A stretch of DNA of 6,510 nucleotides, from positions 1-6,510 of the forward strand of contig NZ_QPIP01000158.1 in NCBI RefSeq assembly GCF_003344345.1, read 5' to 3'. Positions 1 through 6,279 of this stretch are shown here, piece after piece. How positions within the stretch are numbered: the first letter of the stretch is position 1; each line of letters opens with the position of its first letter. This DNA comes from Wolbachia endosymbiont of Cylisticus convexus (GTDB lineage Bacteria; Pseudomonadota; Alphaproteobacteria; Rickettsiales; Anaplasmataceae). The notes below the pieces were generated by a model, which ran no database searches, was not told where the DNA came from, and saw nothing but the letters and a program-made list of their open reading frames with translations. The translations under genes and the position numbers were made by a program.

Positions 1-10
1 GAACGAGTAA

Positions 11-45
11 GAGTTTAGTGGACTGAGATATTTTCCACTAAACTC
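11..45 (-). ncRNA. Group II intron domain VI hairpin
   Basis: A perfect 12-bp inverted repeat (GAGTTTAGTGGA at 11-22 and its complement at 34-45) closes an 11-base loop, eight bases from domain V. This is where domain VI, carrying the branch-point adenosine, belongs. The branch adenosine would lie in the 3' arm, which reads UCCACUAAACUC on the intron strand, but I cannot assign which A is unpaired in the folded RNA. Confidence 0.85.
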
Positions 46-53
46 TCCTCTAG

Positions 54-87
54 GAACCGTACTTGAAAGTTTCCCTTCATACGGCTC
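54..87 (-). ncRNA. Group II intron domain V (catalytic core)
   Basis: On the minus strand this 34-base element starts GAGCCGUAUGAAG, has a GAAA tetraloop-like tip and ends AAGUACGGUUC. It forms the standard two-part helix with the AGC catalytic triad near the 5' side. Length, sequence and position before domain VI match bacterial group II introns very closely. No disruption is seen, so the catalytic centre appears intact. Confidence 0.96.
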
Positions 88-176
88 GAGCCATCTTAAG
101 TCCTTTTCTCGAGAACCGGCAACAGCTTCCTTCAAATATTCTGGCATTTCAAATTCCTTACTAGGATTAACATTAA

Positions 177-1660
177 TCATATCTTATCATCCTCATAAAG
201 AGAAGGATTATTTGATCTACGTTTTTCAAAGTAGGCATACCATTCTTTATCGTAGGGATTTGCCTCAGCTTGAATTTTCTTGTGGCGACGAATTGGTACG
301 CTTGTTGCTTGAAAGAGTTCCTTCCACTCAACTGTACCTTTATTCTTAGTCAGCGCTGCAAAGCACCATCTTCTGGCTTCTTTTGTTTTAAAGTATTTCT
401 CCTTAATCCAGCGTAAGCCTTTATTAGGGTGTCTGCGTTTTGACCATTGCCATAAGGCTTTAAAAATCTCAGAATCCACTTTCTCATAAGCTTTTCTTGC
501 GCATATTCCCCTGTGGTAATAGACCCACCCTCGAATTTGAGGTGTGAGCAGTTCTATTACTTTTTCTTGGGTTGCTGCGCAGTTCTTACGAATCAAGCAC
601 CGGATGCGCTTCAGAAGTCGGTTTGTACTTTCTGCTGAAGGTTTGATGATTATCTTCCTTTCGTACTTACGTACTGTCTGACCTAGAAAATCAAATCCCT
701 GTTCTACGTGTGTGATCTTGGTTTTTCCTGTGGATAGAGTTAACCCTCTGTCGCTGAGGAAATCCTCTACTAGCCTTTTAACTTTAGTCTCAAGAATTTC
801 TTTTGATTTTCCAGTGTTACTATGAAGTCATCCGCGTAGCGAATCACGTGCACACCATATTTCTTGCGTTTTCTTGTTCCCTTCTTCCCGAAATGTTTAC
901 TGATAACATTTTCGAAACCATCAAGGGTCAAGTTAGCAAGTACAGGGGAGATAATTCCTCCTTGTGGAGTCCCTGCTATTGTGAAGCGGAACATTTGTTT
1001 TTCTATGAACCCAGATTTTAACCATTTGCTGAGAATATTCTTTTCTATTGGAATTGAGCTTTCTAACCAGCAATGGTCTATTTCATCAAAACACTTCTTA
1101 ATATCCGCCTCTAGGATCCATTGCGATCTGTCGCGTCCCGCCAAAGTTTTGTGGATCTGGCTTATCGCATCAGCAGCTGAGCGATGTTTCCTAAATCCGT
1201 ATGAGTGTCTATCTCCTATTGTTTCTGCAACAGGATCAAGTCCCATAAGATATAAGGCCTGCATCGCTCGATCTTTCATAGTGGGAATACTAAGAGGTCG
1301 CTTGCTGCCTGTAGGTTTGGGGATATAGACTCGTCTCAAAGGTTGAGAGCGATATCCTCGTTGCCTCAGGTTTGCAATTCCTTGAGATTTTGCTGAAGGG
1401 CTCTGCCACAACTGGTTGTCAACACCAGCTGTACATTTTCCTTTATTTGAAGTTACGCGTTTTACTGCCAACGCTTTAGCACTAAAACTACGTGTGAGGA
1501 GGCGTTGTAAAGTTTTCACTTTATTCCATCTCCTAGCTTTTGTTGCCTGAACAATACGAGCTTGTAGCCTTCTGGTATTTTTTTTACACTGAAACCAGTT
1601 AATTTGATTCCAGTGTTCTGCTGTACCGAAAGGTGCACTTACAATTTTACCTGTAACCAT
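177..1660 (-). pseudogene. ltrA: Group II intron-encoded reverse transcriptase/maturase, frameshifted
   Basis: Encodes the intron's reverse transcriptase and splicing factor. The start at 1660 has a GAGG ribosome binding site seven bases upstream. The first frame (296 residues) holds the RT N-terminal blocks, PLRRVYIPK (108-115), the catalytic Asp in EADIKKCFD (D186), TPQGG (231-235) and YADD (275-278). Just after YADD, at about 811-820, the frame shifts. The other frame then continues without a stop from TGKSKEIL through the GFDFLG motif and the maturase domain X (RGWVYYHRGICARKAYEKVD) to the stop at 177. The best fit is a 2-base AC duplication (GTAACACTGG against GTAACTGG). Repaired, it would be about 493 residues. 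No C-terminal HNH endonuclease domain is present; the protein ends shortly after IRRHKKIQAEANPYDKEW. As sequenced, the product stops within the RT palm and would be inactive. A sequencing error is possible. Confidence 0.92.
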
Positions 1661-2265
1661 CTGCTTTCCTCACTTAAAAGGTTTTACAAACAATCTTGTT
1701 CAAGATGACCGTAGTGGACGTCAGTTCTCTTTCGAGCCAGATAACGTTTAAACCTGTATCTCATCCATTACAGATGAGCATTCACTTTTTCCACACTCCC
1801 AATCCCACATATCCATCAGTCTTTCTCATGATCAACCTTACTGAGTAAAGAAATTACCCAGAGATATATGGGGTTTCCGTGTTCCACCTATCAAACAACG
1901 AGCGGGTTAGGATTGATCTATACACCGGTGGTGTTTATGTTTGCGTATCAGATGCGTTCACGCTGATAACCTACCACATACCTTTTGGTCCAAGCCTGTC
2001 AGTGTCTTTGGCTTGTTCGATTTAACGATGCTTACGATCATTCACTTCTGTTATCCATACCGTTCACCCTAGCCCCCGTGCCAACTTGACACTTATAGCA
2101 TCGTTCCTTCTTCACAGACCGAACTTCTCCTTTTCGGGCGGGTTCATTGTCCTAAACGCTTTGCATAAGACATTACTGTACTTATACAGTTTAGTAGGGT
2201 ACGAGTGGCAAAACACTCGGTTTAGTCAGTGCTAAACAGTTTAATAGACGACTTTCACGTCACAC
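1661..2265 (-). ncRNA. Group II intron 5' ribozyme region (domains I to early IV)
   Basis: A 605-base stretch without a gene on either strand. It is the 5' structural part of the intron RNA: the 5' end with epsilon-type GUGUGACG, the exon-binding loops, and typical core text such as GTGGAACACGG and CTGGCTCGAAAGAG on the minus strand. It leads directly into the ribosome binding site of the reverse transcriptase gene. I did not fold it base by base, so domain borders inside it are not given. Confidence 0.85.
1977..1985 (-). other. Candidate EBS1 of the group II intron
   Basis: On the intron strand these nine bases read AAAGGUAUG, at intron position 281-289. They pair along all nine bases (two G-U pairs) with the last nine bases of the 5' exon (UAUGCCUUU, plus-strand 2266-2274), as EBS1-IBS1 should. 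A possible EBS2 (AUCGUU) lies at 2024-2029 and would pair with exon bases -15 to -10 (AAUGAU), six pairs including one G-U. The EBS1 match is strong; the EBS2 match is short and could be chance. Confidence 0.7.
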
Positions 2266-2310
2266 AAAGGCATAATCATTGCGTGCATCAAGAAATTTAG
2301 ATAAAGCCAT
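2266..2310 (-). pseudogene. 5' exon of a Rpn-family PD-(D/E)XK nuclease/transposase-like gene, split by the intron
   Basis: From the ATG at 2310 the frame reads MALSKFLDARNDYAF, 15 codons, and then meets the intron 5' end exactly on a codon boundary. I recognise this as the N-terminus of the Rpn (recombination-promoting nuclease/putative transposase) family, abundant in Wolbachia, whose members usually begin like MALSKFLDPKNDYAFKRIFG. A weak UAGG lies about 10 bases before the ATG and a good promoter lies upstream. The rest of the gene would be beyond position 1. The first bases after the predicted 3' splice site (UCGUUC) do not give the expected K/R-R/K-I-F, so whether splicing would restore the frame cannot be decided here. 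Confidence 0.72.
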
Positions 2311-2337
2311 GACGAATTAACCTAGAAAGCATTAATA

Positions 2338-2366
2338 ATTATACACAATTCTGAAGAAATATTCAA
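2338..2366 (-). promoter_or_regulatory. Sigma-70-like promoter for the interrupted Rpn-family gene
   Basis: On the minus strand a -35 box TTGAAT (2366-2361) and a perfect -10 box TATAAT (2343-2338) are separated by exactly 17 bases. Transcription would begin near 2331, giving a leader of about 20 bases before the ATG at 2310. This would also drive transcription into the group II intron. Confidence 0.7.
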
Positions 2367-2473
2367 CTAAAATTCAAACATGTTAGTCAAAGAATGATCT
2401 TCATGAAAGGGCTTATTTAATAGAGAACTTGATTTGCATTGATATCCAACTGATCAGACTGAGAGTTGAAAAT

Positions 2474-4182
2474 ATGGCAATTAGACACAAAAACCATAAA
2501 CCGTATAGCAGCGGGAGAGGTAATAGAAAGGCCAGCGAGTGTAGTAAAGGAGAAAATGCAATAGATGCTGGAAGTTCAGAGATAGAGATAGAGATCGAGA
2601 TAGAAAGTGGTGGGCGTAACCTTATAACTGTGACAGATGATGGAAATGGAATAGAAAAGAACGATCTAGAACTAGCATTTATGAGGCATGCCACTTCAAA
2701 ATTAAGCGATAGTGAGTTAATAGAAATCAAGCATCTTGGGTTTAGAGGAGAATTCAATTGCAGCAGTAAGTAGAATGAAATTATCGTCTAAGGCAAAAGG
2801 AAGCATGGTCTATAAGTTATGAGGGAGGAGAAAAAATAAGAGAGATTACACCTTGTTCTTTGCTACAGGGTTGAAGTTCGTGACTTATTTTTTGCGACAC
2901 CAAATAGACTAAAATTTCTAAAAACCGAAAGGGCAGAAACACAAGCTATAGTTGATATTGTAAATAACTTAGCGATATAGTATTGGGTTTACTCTCGCTT
3001 CGGGTAATAAAAAGCTCTTAAAATATGCTAAACAAACTTCATTATTTAACAGATTGTGTGAAATAGAAGAAGAATTTCAGAGTAACTCGCTGGGAGTTAA
3101 CGAGGAAGAAGATGGCATCAAACTTACGGGACATATCTGCAAACCGACGGTCAATCGAGGTAAGTCTGATATGATCTATACATTTGTGAATGGAAGGCCA
3201 ATAAAAGACAATCTACTTATAGATGCAATTCGATATGCATATCAACCAGTTGGGAGGTATCCTTTTGCAGCGCTGCACTTAGAGATACCATACGATCAAA
3301 ATGTGCATCCAAATAAATCAGAGGTAAGGTTTCAGAACAAGAGGCTAGTATATGAAATAGTGAGAAGAGGAATAATAAAAGCATTATCGACTAGAATAGG
3401 CACGTTCGCAGCAAGTGATGTTGAGTCTCAAAGTATTGAAGAGTTTGATAGCCAAGAGCAGGTTAATAGTAAAGAGGAAAAAATAAAAAGAGTTTTATGA
3501 GAAGAGACCAAGTCTTTTAGAAAATCGCCTAATGAAAGGATTCAATGCACCAGACGAAAGAAGGCAAAGCTTACCAGAAACGTTTAAATATGGAGAATCT
3601 CCACCCCAAAAGGGAACTATGGTTCTAGAAAGGGAGCAAATTGATTTGGTAGAGCTCTAGGATATGCACGCTGTCAGGTCTACAATACTTACATTATTGC
3701 TGAGGCTAAAGGCAAATTAATTATAGTAGATCAGCACGCAGCTCATGAGAGGTTGATATACGAGTGCTTAACAAGCATAAAAAGACAAAAACTTCTTCTT
3801 CCGGAAACAGTTGAAATTAAAAACCAAGCTGAAATGGAAATGATAGAGGTTTATAAATTTTTGAAATGGGTTTTGATATTGAAATACAATCAGAAGATAA
3901 AGTGAAGGTAAAAGAAATTCCTGCAATTTTAGGAACAATAAATGTGAAAGAGATGGTATAGTTGATAGATTAATAGAGATAGGAGATACGCTACCTATAG
4001 AAGAAAAAGTGAACAAGATATTAGCTACTATTGCGTGCCATAGAGCTGGAAGGGAAATGAAGTTGGAGGAGATGAATGAGTTGATGAGACAAATGGAAGA
4101 AACACCGTATGCTGATCACGGAAGACCAACTTACATAGAAATGAAACTAAGTGATATAGAAAAATTATTTGAAAGGAAATGA
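2474..4182 (+). pseudogene. mutL: DNA mismatch repair protein MutL, decayed by many small deletions
   Basis: MutL couples mismatch recognition to strand excision. Recognisable parts in order: start MAIR (2474), [20 protein letters not shown] (2493-2552), NAIDAGSS, the ATPase motif TDDGNGIEK (about 2633-2659), RHATSKL, GFRGE, the transducer part with [10 protein letters not shown] and [11 protein letters not shown] (to about 3330), the endonuclease motif [12 protein letters not shown] (3729-3764, the DQHA-x2-E-x4-E pattern), and the C-terminal [21 protein letters not shown] with stop at 4180. The reading frame changes at about 2487, 2552, 2753, 2802, 2870, 2975, 3496, 3655, 3858 and 3959. In-frame gaps lie at about 3247, 3300, 4041 and 4113, where CHxxxRAG reads CHRAG and GQCNHGRPT reads DHGRPT. 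Restoring 7-9 bases at each site gives about 606 residues, a normal MutL length. Gene order suggests the phage WO copy rather than the chromosomal one. Confidence 0.95.
2579..2602 (+). repeat. Four GAGATA hexamers inside mutL
   Basis: Four head-to-tail copies of GAGATA (the third is GAGATC), read in frame as EIEIEIEI, just after the NAIDAGSS motif of mutL. It lies on a surface strand position of the ATPase domain where an E-I pattern is natural, so it may be a modest slippage expansion. Confidence 0.75.
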
Positions 4183-4189
4183 GTTCAAT

Positions 4190-4219
4190 TTGTCAAAAAG
4201 GTTACCAATTAAGTATACG
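4190..4219 (+). promoter_or_regulatory. Possible promoter for the HTH regulator
   Basis: TTGTCA (4190-4195, five of six -35 bases) and TATACG (4214-4219, four of six -10 bases) are separated by 18 bases, just downstream of the mutL stop. It would give a leader of about 25 bases. The -10 box is imperfect, so this is tentative; read-through from mutL is the alternative. Confidence 0.35.
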
Positions 4220-4250
4220 TGATAGCTCTTTTAATTATAGAGTATAAAAT

Positions 4251-5161
4251 GTGAAAAAAGAGAATAATTGCTCTAACTTTTTAGACTACAAAGTAATAGG
4301 ACAGGAAGTAAGAAATTGGAGGTTAAAGCGAGGATATACTCAAAAAGATTTAGCAAAAAAAATCGGTGTAACATATCAAGTAGTACTACAATATGAAAAA
4401 GGAACATGTAAAATTTCGATTGAAAAGTTGTATGCTATAGCAGAGATATTGTCGATTGGTATTGTAGACCTAATTCCTGTATCAAATGAAAAAATCTGTT
4501 TTGAAGATGAGGGAGAGAAAATATTAAATCTAGTAAGAGAATATAAAAAGATTAACGATCAGGAGTTACGTAGGATGTTTTGTTTACTAACCAAATTTGT
4601 CAAAGTTAGTGAGAAAAGTAGTAGAAAATCGGAAAAAATAAAAATTGCAAAGGGTTTGGTTAAATCGGGAGTTTCTGTTGATATTGTTGCAAAAACAATT
4701 GGTCTCTCTGCTGATGAATGTGTTGAAGAAAAAACAGGTTCTATCTACTACAAAATAGGGAAAAAGATAAAGGAATGGAGGGCAGTACGGGAATATACTC
4801 AGAAGGATTTAGCAGAGAAAATGAGGTGATGAAATAAGCAACTATGAACAAGGACGTGTGGCTATTCCACTGGAAAAATTGTATGCAATAGCAGAAACAT
4901 TATCGATTAATATTACAGATCTACTAATAGAAGAAGGTGAAGGTAGTAAAGTAGTACCTGATTTGATAAAAGAATACAAAAAAATTGAGAGTCAAGAATT
5001 ACGCTATGCGCTAATAAAATCTCTGCTTGAAGAGATACGGATTTGCGAAGAGAAAGTGAAAAGAGCAGAAAATTGCAAAGGATTTAGTAAAAGGAGGAAT
5101 TTCTATTGATATTATTTTGCAAGCGGTAGGCCTCTCTTTAGACGAAATTCAACAAGTTTAA
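4251..5161 (+). pseudogene. Phage WO-type transcriptional regulator with two XRE-like HTH modules, broken by two 8-base deletions
   Basis: A DNA-binding regulator made of two similar modules in tandem. Module 1 (IGQEVRNWRLKRGYTQKDLA to GLSADEC) has an XRE/Cro-type helix-turn-helix at about residues 16-70 and is intact. Module 2 (IGKKIKEWRAVREYTQKDLA to GLSLDEIQQV) is broken. At about 4822-4831 the bases for the recognition-helix start are missing and the frame meets TGA TGA; the matching text in module 1 is exactly 8 bases longer. At about 5067-5073 another 8 bases are missing (module 1 SEKIKIAK against AE-IAK). Joined, the product would be about 308 residues ending at the TAA at 5159. The start is a GTG at 4251, the first possible one after an in-frame TAA at 4245, with only a weak ribosome binding site. 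As it stands only a 192-residue protein with the first module could be made; it might still bind DNA. The target is unknown. Confidence 0.88.
4296..5158 (+). repeat. Intragenic tandem duplication of the HTH module
   Basis: The units start at 4296 (ATA GGA CAG) and 4755 (ATA GGG AAA), 459 bases apart. They share near-identical stretches such as ATATACTCA-AA-GATTTAGCA and TTGTATGC-ATAGCAGA, and the same protein order: HTH, LYAIAExLSI, EYKKIxxQEL, then IAKxLVKxGxSxDI and GLSxDE. The copies have clearly diverged, so the duplication is old, and it gives an internal ruler for the two deletions in unit 2. Confidence 0.85.
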
Positions 5162-5230
5162 AATAAAAAAATCAGTATATATTAATATCTTTACCTATTC
5201 ATAAAAAAATAAGTAAAAAAGATTGAGAAA

Positions 5231-5262
5231 TTGATTTGACTTCACTCGGAAGCTATGGCTTC
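5231..5262 (+). promoter_or_regulatory. Weak promoter with an overlapping palindrome upstream of radC (candidate operator)
   Basis: TTGATT (5231-5236) and TATGGC (5254-5259) are 17 bases apart, a poor promoter at best. The -10 region sits inside GAAGC-TATG-GCTTC (5249-5262), a 14-base imperfect palindrome of the size XRE-type regulators bind. Because it lies between the HTH gene and radC, an operator role is possible. No terminator-like T run follows it, so it is not an obvious terminator. Inference only. Confidence 0.25.
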
Positions 5263-5269
5263 ATGCCAA

Positions 5270-5287
5270 TGCTGATAAAAAACAGCA
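5270..5287 (+). other. Small hairpin TGCTG-N8-CAGCA before radC
   Basis: Five-base inverted repeat around an A-rich loop (ATAAAAAA), eight bases after the preceding palindrome. The arms are short and there is no T tract on this strand. It may be part of a regulatory region or chance. The rest of 5162-5331 is AT-rich with no other signal that I can support. Confidence 0.25.
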
Positions 5288-5331
5288 GTAAATATATAAA
5301 AACATTTTGTTGTTAGTGAAGGGTAATTTTT

Positions 5332-6010
5332 ATGAATAATAAGAAAGATAGTAAAGATCGTAGAGAAGAAATAGAATTCAGAGCATTAGAAAGCAACGGT
5401 AAAGCTCTACTTGATCGTGAAGTAATAGAAACGTTTCTAAGTGCAGTGCATGACAGGGACGAAGCTCGCAGTATTGCTAGAAAGCTAATTGATAGTTTTG
5501 GAATAGGAGGAGTTTTAGGCCAGGAAATAGATGACTTGAAAACTATAGAAGGGATAACCGACTCTACAGTAGCAGTAATTTTATGCCTAAAGGAAGCTTC
5601 AAAGAGGGTACCAAGAGAAGAGTTAAAGAAAGGACCTGTAATGGATAACTTGGAAATCATCGTAAAATATTTAAGGGTGAGTATTGGCTACTCAGAGGAG
5701 GAAAAGATGAAAATAATATATTTTGATCAAAAGTGCCGTTTAAAGGGGGAAGAAGTATTTACTGGTACAGTGGATAAGGTACCTTTTTACATAAGAGAAG
5801 TAACAAGAAAGGCGTTAATAAGAAAAGCGACGTCAATAATAATATCGCATAACCACCCAGAAGGAAGGTTAATACACCTACGACAATGTTGCCAACAATT
5901 TAAAACTTGAAAAAAGTATTTCCAGAAAACTTTTATGTCCAAAAGTAAGAGCTCCATTTATTTATGACGCTAATGACGAACTAATTATCAGCTTTAATGT
6001 AGTGGATTAA
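5332..6010 (+). pseudogene. radC: RadC-family JAB-domain protein, frameshifted near the active site
   Basis: The ATG at 5332 has a GAAGGG ribosome binding site eight bases upstream. Residues 10-95 form the RadC N-terminal part with the helix-hairpin-helix (GIGGVLGQEIDDLKTIEGITDSTVAVIL, about 56-84). The JAB/MPN domain follows: EVFTGTVDKVPFYIREV with the conserved Glu (E156), then SHNHPEG with the metal-binding His pair (H173, H175). Immediately after, at about 5864-5882, the frame shifts and the first frame ends at 5910. The other frame continues as DNVANNLKLEKSISRKLL to IYDANDELIISF and stops at 6008-6010, which fits the missing RadC C-terminus. The shift matches an 8-base deletion. The usual DHxI after YD is also absent (YD-AND), a possible further in-frame deletion at about 5968. 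Repaired length is about 228-231 residues, normal for RadC. The metal-site Asp normally just downstream of HNHPxG is lost, so catalysis is unlikely. The molecular role of RadC is poorly known. Confidence 0.88.
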
Positions 6011-6012
6011 TA

Positions 6013-6279
6013 ATGAGCATATTATTTAAATGGAATGTTATGAACAGTAAAGAAAGATTTGCCATACGAGTTAGTTATGAACCTGATAGGTTGGCAGAGG
6101 TATATTTATTAGACGCCTACACAAAATTAATGCCAGTGCTAAAGTATTCAGTAAATGCAAATAAAAAAGAACTTCAAGGAGGATCAAATGTTAACAGTAA
6201 GCTTATATGCAAGAGTTTCTTCAGAAAAACAAGTACAAGAGAATACGATTGCAAGTCAACTTTCAGCTTTAGAAAATAA
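6013..6279 (+). CDS. Unassigned small ORF between radC and the recombinase
   Basis: An 88-codon frame starting two bases after the radC stop, with no clear ribosome binding site. I do not recognise it with confidence. The stretch IRVSYEPDRLAEVYLLDAYT faintly resembles the C-terminal beta-barrel segment of Mu-type transposases (VRYDPxDLSxVYVLD), so it may be the tail of a lost transposase. The last 30 or so codons overlap the recombinase start in another frame and read like an out-of-frame shadow, so the true end is probably earlier or the frame is broken. No signal peptide or membrane segment is seen. Confidence 0.35.
   Translation: MSILFKWNVMNSKERFAIRVSYEPDRLAEVYLLDAYTKLMPVLKYSVNANKKELQGGSNVNSKLICKSFFRKTSTREYDCKSTFSFRK
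6176..6182 (+). promoter_or_regulatory. Strong ribosome binding site of the serine recombinase
   Basis: AAGGAGG, fully complementary to the 16S rRNA tail, five bases before the ATG at 6188. It is the best ribosome binding site in the window and fixes the recombinase start. It lies inside the preceding small ORF, suggesting independent translation. Confidence 0.85.

Larger units (their letters stand above)
7..2265 (-). mobile_element. Group II intron (retroelement) inserted in a Rpn-family gene
   Basis: A self-splicing, reverse-transcribing retroelement read on the minus strand. Its 5' end is placed at 2265, where the RNA begins GUGUGACGUGAAAGUCG, a group II type 5' end directly after codon 15 of the host gene. 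Domain IV carries the reverse transcriptase gene. Domain V (87-54) and domain VI (45-11) follow in the expected order. After the domain VI helix the RNA reads UUAC, so the 3' splice site is most likely at position 7 (ends in AY), giving an intron of about 2.26 kb. The 3' exon is then only six bases in this window, too few to identify. A 9-bp EBS1-IBS1 match supports the 5' boundary. The ribozyme parts look intact; the encoded protein has a frameshift. The exact 3' end is inferred. Confidence 0.93.

Noticed and set aside
1..180. Minus-strand open frame of 60 codons (MINVNPSKEFEMPEYLKEAV...) starting in an ATGA overlap with the reverse transcriptase stop and open to the window edge.
   Set aside because: It runs straight through domains V and VI, whose sequence is fixed by RNA structure. 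It has no protein family likeness, so it is most likely intron RNA that happens to lack stops.
811..820. Programmed ribosomal frameshift in the reverse transcriptase.
   Set aside because: There is no slippery heptamer and no obvious stimulatory element at the shift; a 2-base insertion or sequencing error is simpler.
803..1328. Two overlapping plus-strand ORFs (803-1021 and 864-1328).
   Set aside because: They lie antisense to the conserved RT motifs of the intron protein and resemble nothing; shadows.
2413..2757. Minus-strand ORF of 114 codons rich in Ile/Ser/Leu.
   Set aside because: Antisense shadow of the mutL ATPase domain; the repeated ISISISIS text is the reverse reading of the GAGATA hexamers.
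3768..4016. Minus-strand ORF of 82 codons.
   Set aside because: Antisense to the mutL C-terminal domain, low-complexity Phe/Leu/Ser composition, no start signal.
4858..5109. A separate small HTH-like gene of 83 codons.
   Set aside because: It is the middle of the second HTH module, bounded by two 8-base deletions, with no start signal of its own.
5313..5660. Minus-strand ORF of 115 codons.
   Set aside because: Antisense shadow of the RadC N-terminal domain.
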